64,000 bases of DNA from Pseudomonas ekonensis (GCF_019145435.1 NZ_JAHSTS010000002.1:1956001-2020000); one strand, 5' to 3'. Shown: positions 9,011 through 18,797, counted from the first letter of the stretch. Program-made: numbers and translations. The notes: generated by a model not told the origin, from the sequence alone.

Positions 9011-9871
9011 ATGAAAGAGCGTTTGTTCATCCTCAGCCAGTACCTGCTGCCCCACCACCTGCTGTCGCGCCTGGCCGGCTGCATCGCCGAGTGCCGCGTA
9101 CGCTGGCTCAAGAATGCCTTCACCACCTGGTTCGCCAAGCGTTACCAGGTGGACATGTCCCAGGCGCTGGTGGAGGACGTGACGGCCTACGAGCACTTCA
9201 ACGCCTTCTTCACCCGGGCCCTGAAGGACGGCGCGCGTCCGCTGGACACGACGCCGGGCGCGGTCCTCAGCCCTGCCGACGGCGCCGTCAGCCAGCTCGG
9301 CCCGATCGAGCACGGCCGCGTGTTCCAGGCCAAGGGCCACAACTTCAGCGTGCTGGAGCTGCTGGGCGGCGACGCGGCCAACGCCGCGCCGTTCATGGGC
9401 GGCGATTTCGCCACCATCTACCTGTCGCCGAAGGACTACCACCGCGTGCACATGCCGCTGGCCGGCACCCTGCGCGAGATGGTCTACATCCCCGGGCGCA
9501 TCTTCTCGGTCAACCAGACCACCGCCGAGAACGTGCCTGAGCTGTTCGCCCGCAACGAGCGCGTGGCGTGCATCTTCGACACCGAGCGCGGACCGATGGC
9601 CGTGGTGCTGGTGGGCGCGATGATCGTCGCGTCGATCGAAACCGTCTGGGCCGGTCTGGTGACCCCGCCCAAGCGCGAACTGAAGACCTTCCGCTACGAC
9701 GAAGCCGCCCGTGCGCCGATCCACCTGGAAAAAGGTGCGGAACTGGGGCGCTTCAAGCTGGGTTCCACCGCGATCGTGCTGTTCGGCCCGGACCAGGTGA
9801 AGTGGGTCGAATCCCTGTCCGCCGGTTCTGCGGTGCAGATGGGCCAGGCCCTCGCCCTGCCGAACGCCTGA
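9011..9871 (+). CDS. psd: Phosphatidylserine decarboxylase proenzyme
   Basis: Inner-membrane-associated enzyme that converts phosphatidylserine to phosphatidylethanolamine. 286 residues. The LGST cleavage motif is at 250-253; Ser252 becomes the pyruvoyl group after self-cleavage into beta and alpha chains. Other family landmarks are SPADGAVSQ and [13 protein letters not shown] five bases before ATG supports the start. Downstream hairpin at 9879-9914. Confidence 0.97.
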   Translation: MKERLFILSQYLLPHHLLSRLAGCIAECRVRWLKNAFTTWFAKRYQVDMSQALVEDVTAYEHFNAFFTRALKDGARPLDTTPGAVLSPADGAVSQLGPIEHGRVFQAKGHNFSVLELLGGDAANAAPFMGGDFATIYLSPKDYHRVHMPLAGTLREMVYIPGRIFSVNQTTAENVPELFARNERVACIFDTERGPMAVVLVGAMIVASIETVWAGLVTPPKRELKTFRYDEAARAPIHLEKGAELGRFKLGSTAIVLFGPDQVKWVESLSAGSAVQMGQALALPNA

Positions 9872-9878
9872 GCCTGAC

Positions 9879-9914
9879 GCCGCGCCCTTTCGCACCGTTG
9901 CGAAGGGGCGCGGC
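9879..9914 (+). terminator. Hairpin after psd
   Basis: Two 15-base arms (GCCGCGCCCTTTCGC and GCGAAGGGGCGCGGC), complementary with one mismatch, start eight bases after the psd stop. There is no clean T-run, so termination is likely but not certain. Confidence 0.55.
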
Positions 9915-10028
9915 GCACCTTGCCTTCCCGCCTTCCGAACGCAAAAAACCTTCCGCAAACCGGCGAAGCAGAGCACAACTGCTAGAGTTCTGGGCATTGC
10001 CCCATTCGCCGCCGGAGGCCGTCACGGC

Positions 10029-11783
10029 ATGAGCGAACCTCGACTCCAACCGCAGTTGCAGGCCCCTGTCCCGACCCAATTGCGCCTGACCTTCTGCGAC
10101 CCCGCCCCACGCGACCTCAAGCGCTGGATCGCCGCCCTGCCCAAGGCCAACATCGGCGAGACCGCGCGCCAGCTCTACCAGGGGCTGGGCGAACTCAACC
10201 AGTTGCTCACCCCCAGCGACAACCGCCTGCAACTGCTGGAGCTGCTGCGCCCTGAGGTGTATTTCGTCTGCCAGCACCTGGAGCGGCACTTCCTGCACCA
10301 GGCGATCATGCTCGACGACCGCTCACGCAAGATCAGCAACCTGTGCCAGGCCCTCCAGGGCCAGTTGGCGACCGGCTACAAACAGATCGTCCTGCGGATC
10401 GCGCCGAAATACGCCAACCCTCGCGCCGCCCTGCTCAGCGCCGCGCTGCAACGGGCCACCCATGCGCTCAAGGGCCAACTGCTGCGCGCCACGCAACTCT
10501 ACAGCCCGGCTCCGGAGGGCCTGTGGTTCGAGCTGCACCAGCTGTTCCACACCGCTGCCTGGCTGCAGCTGCAGCATCGGCGGGTGCGCGACGACCTGGC
10601 CAGCCTCACGGCGGAGCTGAGCGTCGAACAGACCTACATCGCCGCCCTGCTGCTGGGCAGCGCCCGCTGCAACCAACTGCGCCAGAACCAGATCGCCCGG
10701 CTCGGGGAAGTGCTGGAGCCGTGGACCGCCTGGCTGAAGTTGCATCCCGGGGTGACGGGCGACGGCCTGTTCGCCGCCTCGGCCGAACTCGACACAGGAC
10801 CGCGCTACCGCAGCATGTTCCGCAGCGAGCAGCAGGCCGGCCTGCTCGGCTTCGACCCGCAGCCCCTGGTGGACGCCATCGAAGCCCACCTGCTGCACCA
10901 GGACACGCCGAACCCGCTGCCGGTGCCGTCGGGCCTGAGCCACGACAGCCTGCAGCACCTGCACGCCACTTGGGGGCAGACGGCCGAACGCAGCTTCCAG
11001 CGCACCGTCGGTCAGGGCAACCTGACCGTGTGCATCGGCATGAGTGCGCTGCATTTCTATTTAGGGGGTGAGCGCACGTTCAGCGAGTTGCTCAGGCATC
11101 CCGGCGCCCGCACGGCGAACTTCAGCCAGGCGGTGGCCAGGAGCGAAAAGGACAGCTGGAGCCAGGCCTTCGATGCGGCGCCCCAGAGCCCGTCCGACGG
11201 ATTGCTGCCGTATGAGGAAATCAGCTACGAACCGCTGGCCGACGACAGTGACGACGCCGACAACCCGCCGCATTACCCGACCTACGCCTTGCCGGTGATC
11301 AACCACAGCCCCGGCGGCTATTGCCTGGCATGGCCCAAGGAAGTGCCCGCCGAATTGCAGGCAGGCGAAATGGTCGGCATCCAGGACAGCGCGAACCAGG
11401 GCTGGAGCATCGCCGTAGTGCGCTGGATCCGCCAGGTGCGCGACGGCGGCACGCAGATGGGCATCGAACTGGTGGCGCCCCATGCCCAGCCCTGCGGGCT
11501 GCAACTGGTGCGCACCCGGGACGACCACAGCCATTACCTGCGCGGCCTGCTGCTGCCGCAGATCAGCGCGATCGACCTGCCGGCGACGCTGCTGGCGCCG
11601 CGCCTGCCGTTTCAGGAGGGCAACAAGGTGCTGATCAATACGCTGGGGCAAGAGCACCGCGCAGGGTTGGACCGGCGGGTGGCCAGCACCCACAGCTTCA
11701 ACCAGTTCGCCTACCGCTCGCTGGAGGCCGCGCAGAACGGCGGGAGCGAGGAGGAATTCGATTCGTTGTGGAAGTCGCTGTGA
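10029..11783 (+). CDS. PilZ-like domain protein of unknown function
   Basis: 584 residues, no signal peptide or membrane segment. The first 400 residues look all-helical and are unassigned. Around 415-500 the text becomes beta-rich with INHSPGGYCLAWP, GEMVGIQD and MGIELVAP, which resembles a PilZ cyclic-di-GMP receptor fold: NHSPGG would correspond to the (D/N)xSxxG motif, while the upstream RxxxR motif is not obvious. Preceded by GGAGG about ten bases before ATG. In P. aeruginosa the equivalent gene lies between psd and fimX; here serB follows directly and convergently, so no fimX counterpart is present at this place. Function unknown; cyclic-di-GMP binding is an inference. Confidence 0.72.
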   Translation: MSEPRLQPQLQAPVPTQLRLTFCDPAPRDLKRWIAALPKANIGETARQLYQGLGELNQLLTPSDNRLQLLELLRPEVYFVCQHLERHFLHQAIMLDDRSRKISNLCQALQGQLATGYKQIVLRIAPKYANPRAALLSAALQRATHALKGQLLRATQLYSPAPEGLWFELHQLFHTAAWLQLQHRRVRDDLASLTAELSVEQTYIAALLLGSARCNQLRQNQIARLGEVLEPWTAWLKLHPGVTGDGLFAASAELDTGPRYRSMFRSEQQAGLLGFDPQPLVDAIEAHLLHQDTPNPLPVPSGLSHDSLQHLHATWGQTAERSFQRTVGQGNLTVCIGMSALHFYLGGERTFSELLRHPGARTANFSQAVARSEKDSWSQAFDAAPQSPSDGLLPYEEISYEPLADDSDDADNPPHYPTYALPVINHSPGGYCLAWPKEVPAELQAGEMVGIQDSANQGWSIAVVRWIRQVRDGGTQMGIELVAPHAQPCGLQLVRTRDDHSHYLRGLLLPQISAIDLPATLLAPRLPFQEGNKVLINTLGQEHRAGLDRRVASTHSFNQFAYRSLEAAQNGGSEEEFDSLWKSL

Positions 11784-11787
11784 AGAT

Positions 11788-11811
11788 GGCAAGGGAGCAA
11801 CCTCCCTTGCC
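11788..11811. terminator. Hairpin between convergent PilZ-like gene and serB
   Basis: A perfect 9-base stem GGCAAGGGA / TCCCTTGCC with a six-base loop, placed just after the stop of the plus-strand gene and 27 bases from the serB stop. No T-run on either side. Confidence 0.5.
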
Positions 11812-11837
11812 ACAAGCCCTTGCGGGCAGCGTACCCG

Positions 11838-13052
11838 TCAGAGCTGCCCGTCGCGGTCGCGGAAACCCAACAGGTACAGCACGCCGTCCAGGCCCAGGGT
11901 GGAAATCGCCTGCTTGGCCGACTGCTTGACCAGCGGCTTGGCCCGGAACGCCACGCCCAGGCCGGCGATGGCCAGCATCGGCAGGTCGTTGGCGCCGTCG
12001 CCCACCGCGATGGTCTGCTCCAGGCGCAGGCCTTCCTTGTGCGCCAGTTCCTTGAGCAGGTCGGCCTTGCGCTGGGCGTCGACGATCGGCTCGACCGCCA
12101 CGCCCGTGCACTTGCCGTCGACCACTTGCAGTTCGTTGGCGAACACGTAGTCGATGCCGAGCTTGGCCTGCAGTTGCTTGGCGAAGTAGGTGAAGCCGCC
12201 GGACAGGATCGCGGTCTTGTAGCCCAGGCGCTTGAGCTCGGCGAACAGGGTTTCGGCGCCCTCGGTCAGGCGCAGCGAGGCGCCGATGGCGTCCAGCACG
12301 CTGACGTCCAGGCCCTTGAGCAGCGCCAGGCGCTCCTTGAAGCTTGCCCGGAAGTCCAGCTCGCCGGCCATCGCCCGCTCGGTGATCGCCGACACCTGGT
12401 CGCCGACGCCGGCGGCCTTGGCCAGCTCATCGATGACTTCGGCCTCGATCAGCGTCGAGTCCATGTCGAACACCGCCAGACGGCGGTTGCGGCGGAACAG
12501 CGAGTCTTCCTGGAAGGCGATGTCGACGTTCAGCGCCTGCGCCACGCTGAGGAACTCGGCGCGCAGCGCCTGTGGGTCGGCCGCCTCGCCGCGCACGGAG
12601 AACTCGATGCAGCCCTTGCCCTTGTCGTCCGGGGTGTCCAGCGGCATGCGCCCGGACAGGCGGTCGATGTGGTCGATGTTCAGGCCGTACTTGGCGGTGA
12701 TCGAGCTCACGGCCTGCAACTGGCCGGCGGTCACCTTGCGGGTCAGCAGGGTGACGATGTGGCGCTGCTTGCCCTGGTTGCCCACCCACTGCTGGTAGTC
12801 CGCTTCGGACACCGGGGTGAAACGCACCTGCTGGTCCAGCTCGTAGCCCTTGAACAGGATGTCCTTGAGCACGGACTTGCCCTGTTCGCTGTCGGGGATC
12901 TCGACCAGGATGCCGAACGACAGGGTGTCGTGGATCACCGCCTGACCGATGTCGAGGATGTTAACGCCACCCTGGGCCAGAACGCCGGTAATGGCCGCGG
13001 TCAGACCCGGACGGTCGGACCCTGTGATGTTAATCAGGACGATTTCGCGCAA
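11838..13052 (-). CDS. serB: Phosphoserine phosphatase SerB
   Basis: Catalyses the last step of serine synthesis, hydrolysis of O-phosphoserine. 404 residues: tandem ACT-type regulatory domains (about 1-180) and a HAD phosphatase domain with motif I DMDSTLIE, motif II SGGFTYFA and motif IV GDGANDLPML. The start is a TTG at 13050-13052 giving MREIVLINITG, the standard Pseudomonas N terminus; GGGGG lies a few bases upstream, and no ATG fits. Divergent from the AhpA/YtjB-like gene, the same pairing seen for serB and ytjB in E. coli. Confidence 0.95.
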   Translation of the reverse strand: MREIVLINITGSDRPGLTAAITGVLAQGGVNILDIGQAVIHDTLSFGILVEIPDSEQGKSVLKDILFKGYELDQQVRFTPVSEADYQQWVGNQGKQRHIVTLLTRKVTAGQLQAVSSITAKYGLNIDHIDRLSGRMPLDTPDDKGKGCIEFSVRGEAADPQALRAEFLSVAQALNVDIAFQEDSLFRRNRRLAVFDMDSTLIEAEVIDELAKAAGVGDQVSAITERAMAGELDFRASFKERLALLKGLDVSVLDAIGASLRLTEGAETLFAELKRLGYKTAILSGGFTYFAKQLQAKLGIDYVFANELQVVDGKCTGVAVEPIVDAQRKADLLKELAHKEGLRLEQTIAVGDGANDLPMLAIAGLGVAFRAKPLVKQSAKQAISTLGLDGVLYLLGFRDRDGQL

Positions 13053-13186
13053 CGCGCACCCCCGCAACTGGAAAAAAACCGCATTCTACCCATTTTCAGT
13101 GACCATCGGGCACCGCAGGCGCTTTGCCGGTCTGGGGCCTGTCGCTATACTGCGCGTCAACTTCACGGACAAAAGAGCCGAGCTCA

Positions 13187-14704
13187 GTGAACCGGCCCAC
13201 GCCAGTAAAAACCGACAACTTCTTCCTGCTGATCTTCCGTGCGCTGCGCCACCGCCGTGTGCCGATCGCATTGCGCATCGCCAGCCATAACGTGATCCTG
13301 GTCGCCCTGGCCCTGGTGATCTACGCCTGCGTGATGGGCTTGCAGTTCAAGCAGGCCATGCACGAGCAGGCCGACGCCCTGGGCGAGAGCCTGACCACGC
13401 AGACCGCCACCTCCGCCACCGAGCTGCTGGTGTCCAACGACATCCTCAGCCTCAACGTGCTGCTCAACAACCTGACCAAGAACAAGCTGGTGGCCCACGC
13501 CGCCATCTACAGCGTGGACAACCGCATCCTCGCAGAGTCCGGCCAGCGGCCCAAGCACGGCCTGCTGGGCGAAGCCGAGGGCATGTACCAGAGCAAGATC
13601 ACCTTCCAGGACGTGACCGCCGGCCAGCTGCGCATCAGCCTGGACATGGATCAGTTCCAGCAGCCGATGACCATCAGCCTGCAGAGCATGGGCATCCTCA
13701 GCGCGATCCTGCTGGCGCTGTCGCTGGCCCTGAGCCTGCGCCTGGGCCGTCACCTGTCCACGCCGCTGCTGCAGTTGCGCGTCTGGCTGCGCAACATCGA
13801 CGAATACACCCCGGGCACCGACCGCCAGGACGAGATCGGCGACCTGGCCCGCCAGCTGCACGCCAACTTCGCCCCGGAGCCGGTGGCGCCACCGCCCGAG
13901 CCGGAACCCGAGTTCGAGGACGATGACGTCGACCCGGCCTTCGAGGTGCGCAACCTGCGCGACCCGAGCTTCGACGAAAGCCGCCCGGTGGAGGCCCGCA
14001 AGCCGGCGCCCCGGCAGGTGGTCAGCACGGTGGAAGACGACGAGGACGACGAAGACCCGTTCGCCGACCTGCGCGACGACTCGCTGAACGGTTCGGCCCA
14101 GCCGGCCGCCCGCAAGGCCACGCCGAGCGTGCCCCAGCACAGCGCGGTGCTGGCGGTGCAGCTGGGTTCGCAGGAGCAACTGCGCCGCCTGCCCCGGGCC
14201 CGCCTGGAGGAACTGCTCGACCGCTACCGCGATTGCCTGGACCAGGCCGCTTCCCTGTATCAGGGCGAGATCGAAACCCTGAACGACGGCAGCACCCTGA
14301 TGCTGTTCCACACCGAGGACAGCGGCGACGACTACCTGACCAACGCCATCTGCTGCGGCGAACTGCTGCGGGCCTTGAGCCATCAGTTGCAGATCGAAGT
14401 GGCCGACAGCGGCATCACCCTGCAATTGCAGTTGGGCCTGACCCTGGGCGACGAGCTGTTCGGCCTGAGTCAGATCGACCTGCTGCTGACCGACTCGGCC
14501 CAGGACGCCTTGGCCCTGTCGCAGCACAGCCGCAACCTGCTGCTGGTGGAGCGCAAGATCAGCGATGACGCGCTGATCCGCCAGCGCGCACGGATCCGCC
14601 CGATCGCCAGCCCCGAAGGCGCCTGCTGCGTGGAGCGGCTGATGGAGCCTTACCCGTCGATGCTGGAGCGGCAACTGGCGCGGATGCACGAACGCCGGGC
14701 GTAA
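13187..14704 (+). CDS. AhpA/YtjB (Smp)-like membrane protein with C-terminal cyclase-like domain
   Basis: 505 residues from a GTG start (MNRPTPVKTDNFF). Two transmembrane helices (about 34-52 and 164-185) enclose a periplasmic sensor-like region. A HAMP-like segment (about 185-230) follows, then a strongly acidic, Pro-rich linker (229-313) and a folded C-terminal domain (318-490). The last domain resembles class III nucleotide cyclases (ETLNDGSTLMLFH corresponds to the ...GDGxxxxF strand), but the first metal-binding Asp position reads Gln325, so catalysis is doubtful. E. coli YtjB has about 214 residues and lacks this extension. A plausible promoter is TTGCCG (13124) with TATACT (13146-13151). 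Function unknown. Confidence 0.75.
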   Translation: MNRPTPVKTDNFFLLIFRALRHRRVPIALRIASHNVILVALALVIYACVMGLQFKQAMHEQADALGESLTTQTATSATELLVSNDILSLNVLLNNLTKNKLVAHAAIYSVDNRILAESGQRPKHGLLGEAEGMYQSKITFQDVTAGQLRISLDMDQFQQPMTISLQSMGILSAILLALSLALSLRLGRHLSTPLLQLRVWLRNIDEYTPGTDRQDEIGDLARQLHANFAPEPVAPPPEPEPEFEDDDVDPAFEVRNLRDPSFDESRPVEARKPAPRQVVSTVEDDEDDEDPFADLRDDSLNGSAQPAARKATPSVPQHSAVLAVQLGSQEQLRRLPRARLEELLDRYRDCLDQAASLYQGEIETLNDGSTLMLFHTEDSGDDYLTNAICCGELLRALSHQLQIEVADSGITLQLQLGLTLGDELFGLSQIDLLLTDSAQDALALSQHSRNLLLVERKISDDALIRQRARIRPIASPEGACCVERLMEPYPSMLERQLARMHERRA

Positions 14705-14722
14705 ACCTCAGGCCCGATGCGC

Positions 14723-14760
14723 AAAAGCCCGCAGGCAAGTCATTGCCTGCGGGCTTTTTG
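14723..14760 (+). terminator. Rho-independent terminator
   Basis: A 13-base perfect stem (AGCCCGCAGGCAA / TTGCCTGCGGGCT) with loop GTCA, preceded by A-run and followed by TTTTT, lying 20 bases after the AhpA/YtjB-like stop. Confidence 0.92.
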
Positions 14761-14775
14761 TTGCCCCCCACAAAA

Positions 14776-15029
14776 CCTGTGGGAGCTGCGGTGCGACGAC
14801 TCGACTTGCCAGCGAAGAGGCCTACACTGCCGACCTCTCCGGCGCCTGCCCCTCCGCCATCGCTGGCAAGCCAGCTCCCACAGGTATCCCGGACAAGGAT
14901 CCCGGGCGTATGCAGAATCTGCGGCCACTCCAAAACCTGTGGGAGCTTGCCTGCAAGCGATGAGGCCGGTTCAGCCGACATCTGTGGAGACTGATCCGCC
15001 GCTATCGCCAGCAGGCTGGCTCCTACAGG
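14776..15029. repeat. Two REP inverted pairs (REPIN-like cluster)
   Basis: The non-coding stretch 14705-15110 holds no gene. It contains four copies of a Pseudomonas REP sequence in alternating orientation: 14776-14820 and 14936-14965 (CCTGTGGGAGCT... sense) and 14856-14884 and 15001-15029 (...AGCCAGCTCCCACAGG antisense). Each sense/antisense pair could fold into a long hairpin. Such elements are non-autonomous repeats mobilised by a RAYT-type transposase encoded elsewhere. Confidence 0.85.
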
Positions 15030-15066
15030 GAATTGCGGCGTCATCAGAACTGAACCGACAGGCGAG

Positions 15067-15094
15067 AAAAAGCCCGCACATGGCGGGCTTTTTC
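15067..15094 (-). terminator. Terminator downstream of the PqiC-like gene
   Basis: Stem AGCCCGC / GCGGGCT with a five-base loop, flanked by A and T runs on both sides, 17 bases beyond the minus-strand stop at 15111. Confidence 0.85.
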
Positions 15095-15110
15095 CTGGAC
15101 CGGTGCGACC

Positions 15111-15824
15111 TCAGAAGCGGAACACTTCCATGTCGGTGCGGATCGGCGAAGCCATCGGGATCTTCGGCTGCTTTTCGGCTTCCGCCGCCGGCGCTGCCGG
15201 TTTGGGGGCCGGTTTGCGCGGCACTTCCGCCACCGGAGGCTGGTTGGCCAGCGGCTTGAGCGCCACCGACAACTGCTCCGCCAAGCGCTGCAGCAAGATG
15301 CCCTGGGCCTGGACCTGCGAGGCGGTGCTGCCGGCGTGCAGCTCTTGCAGGTGGACGATGCGGTTGTCCCGCACCTGGCCACGGCGGTCGAGCAGACGCC
15401 ATTGCGCATCGAGGATCGCCGGCTGCGAAGTGCCGGAGTCCAGCCGGGTGATGGTCAGCAGCACCTGTACGTCCGGGGTGAAACCCTGGGTGGCGGGCGC
15501 CAGCACCACACGCTGGCTGTCCAGATGGCCGGCGACCTGGCGCAGCAGCAACTGGTCGATATCCGACGAAAGGCTGCCGGCCCAGCGGCCGTCGGCGGAG
15601 GCCTGCAGGCTGCCGTCGGGCTGGCGCTGCAACAGGGTTTCGCGTTGCAGGTAGTCGGCGACCACCACAGGGCCCAGCAAAACCGCCATGCCCGCGCTTT
15701 GCGCAGGCTGAGCCGGACTTCCGCTGTCCAGCTGATACAGCGACACCGGTTGGTGAACGCTGCAGCCCGCCAGGCCGAGAACGCCGGCGAGCAACAAAAT
15801 TAGAGGAAGGCGCAGAGCAGTCAT
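15111..15824 (-). CDS. PqiC-family (ABC-transport auxiliary) lipoprotein
   Basis: 237 residues beginning MTALRLPLILLLAGVLGLAGC: a lipoprotein signal peptide with the lipobox LAGC, so the mature protein is lipid-anchored. The middle matches the DUF330/PqiC pattern (VSLYQLDSG ... VVVADYLQRETLL ... TITRLDSG). The last 50 residues form a Pro/Ala/Lys-rich tail. In E. coli PqiC is the outer-membrane partner of the PqiB MCE tunnel; no pqiA or pqiB gene is adjacent here, so this is a stand-alone member. The start ATG at 15822-15824 was chosen because upstream in-frame codons would displace the signal peptide. Confidence 0.82.
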   Translation of the reverse strand: MTALRLPLILLLAGVLGLAGCSVHQPVSLYQLDSGSPAQPAQSAGMAVLLGPVVVADYLQRETLLQRQPDGSLQASADGRWAGSLSSDIDQLLLRQVAGHLDSQRVVLAPATQGFTPDVQVLLTITRLDSGTSQPAILDAQWRLLDRRGQVRDNRIVHLQELHAGSTASQVQAQGILLQRLAEQLSVALKPLANQPPVAEVPRKPAPKPAAPAAEAEKQPKIPMASPIRTDMEVFRF

Positions 15825-16009
15825 CGTCCCGTCCAGGTGGCCGCCACAAGGCTGACCACAGTGAAAATACTCAATAAACATGAAGAACGCGCGGCCACGC
15901 CGGCGCTTGAAAGGCCATATCATCCGTGAATATGCGTTCCGACTCCAGCGCCAAAGCGTCGATCCACGCGTTAAATCGTGGATCGGGCGCTCTGGGACGC
16001 CTCATTGAG

Positions 16010-18265
16010 TTATTCGACGAGCAGCGCATCCACCCGCTGGAAGCCACGCGGCAACTTGTTGCCCCGCCGGCCGCGCTCACCCTTGTAGTGTTCGAGGTCG
16101 TCGGCCTTCAGCGACAAGGTCCGTTTTCCGGCCTGCAGCACCAAGGTGGCGCCTTCAGGAAGGACGGCGATGTCCGTGACGTATTCTTCGCGGCTGGCCA
16201 CGCGCTCACCGGGAATGCCGATGATCTTGTTGCCCTTGCCCTTACCCAATTGTGGCAGATCGCTGATCTTGAAGATCAGCAGGCGACCCTCGGTCGTCAC
16301 CGACGCCAGCCAGTTCTGCTCGCGGTCGGCCACCGGGCGCGGCGCGATCACCTTGGCGTTGTTCGGCAGGCTCAGCAGGGCCTTGCCGGCCTTGTTCTTG
16401 GCCTGCAGGTCCTCGCCCTTGACCACGAAACCGTAGCCGGCGTCGGACGCGATCACGTACATCGCATCGTCGTCAGGCATCAGCACGCATTCGAAGGTGG
16501 CGCCGGGCGGCGGCGTCAGACGGCCGGTCAGCGGCTCGCCCTGGCCCCGGGCCGACGGCAGGGTGTGCGCGGCCACCGAGTAGCTGCGGCCGGTGGAGTC
16601 GATGAACACGGCGAACTGGTTGGAGCGCCCCGCCGCCGAGGTCTTGAAGCCGTCGCCGGCCTTGTACGACAGGCCGGTGGCGTCGATCTCGTGGCCCTTG
16701 GCCGAGCGGATCCAGCCCTTTTCCGACAGGACGACGGTCACTTTCTCGTTCGGCAGCAGGTCGTGCTCGGTCAGCGCCTTGGCCTCGGCGCGCTCGACGA
16801 TCGGCGAGCGACGGTCGTCGCCGTAGGTCTCGGCGTCCTTGAGCAGTTCGCTGCGCACCAGTTTCTTCAGTTTGGCTTCGCTGCCCAGCAGGGCTTGCAG
16901 CTTGGCCTGTTCCTTGAGCAGTTCGTCCTGCTCGTCGCGCAGCTTCATCTCTTCCAGCCGCGCCAACTGGCGCAGGCGGGTGTCGAGGATGTAGTCGGCC
17001 TGGATTTCGCTCAACGCGAAACGCTCGATCAGTTTGGCCTTGGGCTGGTCCTCGGTGCGGATGATGTGGATCACTTCATCCAGGTTGAGGTAGGCGATCA
17101 GCAAACCGTCCAACAGGTGCAGGCGGCGCTCGACTTTGTCGAGGCGGAACTGCAGGCGGCGACGGACGGTCTGCACGCGGAATTCCAGCCATTCCACCAG
17201 CAGCGCGCGCAGGTTTTTCAGTTGCGGCCTGCCGTCCAGGCCGATGATGTTGACGTTGACCCGGTAGGTCGACTCCAGCTCGGTGCTGGCGAACAGGTGC
17301 TGCATCAGCGCCTCATGATCGACGCGGCTGTTGACCGGGATGATCACGATGCGGCACGGGTTCTCGTGGTCGGACTCGTCGCGCAGATCGGCGATCTGCG
17401 GCGCCTTCGACGGCTTGGCCTGCATCAGCGCGGCGATCTGCTCCAGCACCTTGGCCCCGGAGACCTGGTGCGGCAGCGCGGTGATGACGATGTCGCCGTC
17501 CTCGACGTGGTACACGGCGCGCATGCGCACCGAGCCCTTGCCGGTCTCGTACATCTTCACCAGGTCGGCGCGCGGCGTGATGATTTCCGCTTCGGTCGGG
17601 TAGTCCGGGCCCTGGATGTGCTCGCAGAGCTGCTCGACCGTGGCCTTCGGCTCGTCGAGCAGGCGCACGCAGGCGCTGGCGACTTCGCGCAGGTTGTGCG
17701 GCGGCACGTCGGTGGCCATGCCCACGGCGATGCCGGTGGTGCCGTTGAGCAGGATGTTCGGCAAGCGTGCCGGCAGCACCAGCGGTTCCTGCAGGGTGCC
17801 GTCGAAGTTCGGGCCCCAGTCCGCCGTGCCCTGGCCCAGCTCGCTGAGCAGCACTTCGGAGTAGCGCGACAGCCGGGCTTCGGTGTAGCGCATGGCGGCG
17901 AAGGACTTCGGATCGTCCGGCGCACCCCAGTTGCCCTGGCCGTCCACCAGCGTGTAGCGGTAGCTGAACGGCTGGGCCATCAGCACCATCGCTTCGTAGC
18001 ACGCCGAGTCGCCGTGGGGGTGGAACTTGCCGAGCACGTCGCCGACGGTGCGCGCCGACTTCTTGTGCTTGGCGTCGGCATCCAGCCCCAGCTCGCTCAT
18101 GGCGTAGACGATACGCCGCTGCACGGGCTTCAGGCCGTCGCCGATATGCGGCAGGGCACGGTCCATGATCACGTACATGGAGTAGTTGAGGTAGGCATTT
18201 TCGGTGAAGTCAGCCAGCGACCGGCGTTCCACACCGTCCAGGCTGAGATCAAGGGAGTCGCTCAT
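16010..18265 (-). CDS. parC: DNA topoisomerase IV subunit A
   Basis: DNA-breaking and rejoining subunit that decatenates daughter chromosomes together with ParE. 751 residues. The catalytic tyrosine is Y127 in [10 protein letters not shown]. The quinolone-resistance region reads [12 protein letters not shown], with Ser87 and Glu91, the susceptible residues known for P. aeruginosa ParC. The six-bladed C-terminal DNA-wrapping domain follows. Start at [16 protein letters not shown] (ATG 18263-18265). It is the last gene of a minus-strand run and begins seven bases after the retropepsin stop. Confidence 0.98.
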   Translation of the reverse strand: MSDSLDLSLDGVERRSLADFTENAYLNYSMYVIMDRALPHIGDGLKPVQRRIVYAMSELGLDADAKHKKSARTVGDVLGKFHPHGDSACYEAMVLMAQPFSYRYTLVDGQGNWGAPDDPKSFAAMRYTEARLSRYSEVLLSELGQGTADWGPNFDGTLQEPLVLPARLPNILLNGTTGIAVGMATDVPPHNLREVASACVRLLDEPKATVEQLCEHIQGPDYPTEAEIITPRADLVKMYETGKGSVRMRAVYHVEDGDIVITALPHQVSGAKVLEQIAALMQAKPSKAPQIADLRDESDHENPCRIVIIPVNSRVDHEALMQHLFASTELESTYRVNVNIIGLDGRPQLKNLRALLVEWLEFRVQTVRRRLQFRLDKVERRLHLLDGLLIAYLNLDEVIHIIRTEDQPKAKLIERFALSEIQADYILDTRLRQLARLEEMKLRDEQDELLKEQAKLQALLGSEAKLKKLVRSELLKDAETYGDDRRSPIVERAEAKALTEHDLLPNEKVTVVLSEKGWIRSAKGHEIDATGLSYKAGDGFKTSAAGRSNQFAVFIDSTGRSYSVAAHTLPSARGQGEPLTGRLTPPPGATFECVLMPDDDAMYVIASDAGYGFVVKGEDLQAKNKAGKALLSLPNNAKVIAPRPVADREQNWLASVTTEGRLLIFKISDLPQLGKGKGNKIIGIPGERVASREEYVTDIAVLPEGATLVLQAGKRTLSLKADDLEHYKGERGRRGNKLPRGFQRVDALLVE

Positions 18266-18272
18266 GCGGGCC

Positions 18273-18797
18273 TCATCGGTTCGTTGTCTGGCGCAGCAGC
18301 ATGGTGCCGCCGCGCTGGGTGAATTCAAGTTTGTTCAGGGCGCTCATGCCGAGCAGCACCTGTTCGCCGTGCAGGCCGGGCGCCACCAGTGCACGGACGT
18401 CCCGCAGCACGATGTCGCCCAGTTGCAGGCGGTCGATCCGGGTACGGTAGCCCTGGCTCAGGCCGTTGGCCGTGCTCAGGGTCACGCCGAACCCCTCTTC
18501 CAGTTTCAGGCGCGCGGCCAGGTCCGCCGGGATCGACACGTCGGTCGCGCCGGTGTCGAGCATGAACTCCACCGTCTGACCGTTGATCTGGCCGCTGGCG
18601 ACGAAATGCCCCTGGGCATTGCCGGCCAGCTTCACCTCGATGTAGCCGTCGCCCTGTTCCGAGCTGACCACCACGTTGGGGTTCTGCTGACGCTCTTCCC
18701 ACTGGCCGAAGAAGCGCGTGGCCAGAAACAGCGCCGCGCACCAGGCCAGGATCATCATCACCCGGCCGGCGCGCTTGCCCGGCGGCTGCGGGCTCAT
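18273..18797 (-). CDS. Retropepsin-like aspartic protease (TIGR02281-type)
   Basis: 174 residues with one N-terminal transmembrane helix ([18 protein letters not shown], about 13-30) and a periplasmic retropepsin fold. The catalytic motif is [11 protein letters not shown], close to the DTGA of retroviral proteases; the second strand motif [11 protein letters not shown] is near the C terminus. One catalytic Asp per chain means it should act as a homodimer. Substrate unknown. ATG overlaps the stop of the upstream gene by four bases (ATGA), so translation is coupled to it. Confidence 0.88.
   Translation of the reverse strand: MSPQPPGKRAGRVMMILAWCAALFLATRFFGQWEERQQNPNVVVSSEQGDGYIEVKLAGNAQGHFVASGQINGQTVEFMLDTGATDVSIPADLAARLKLEEGFGVTLSTANGLSQGYRTRIDRLQLGDIVLRDVRALVAPGLHGEQVLLGMSALNKLEFTQRGGTMLLRQTTNR

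Noticed and set aside
14705..15110. Possible CRISPR array in the repeat-rich spacer
   Set aside because: Repeats alternate in orientation, differ in length and have irregular spacing with no direct-repeat/spacer pattern and no cas gene; they are REP elements.
15926..18322. 798-codon plus-strand frame
   Set aside because: Lies antisense to parC. Long antisense frames are common in such high-GC DNA, and the product is low-complexity (Arg, His, Gln, Val-rich).
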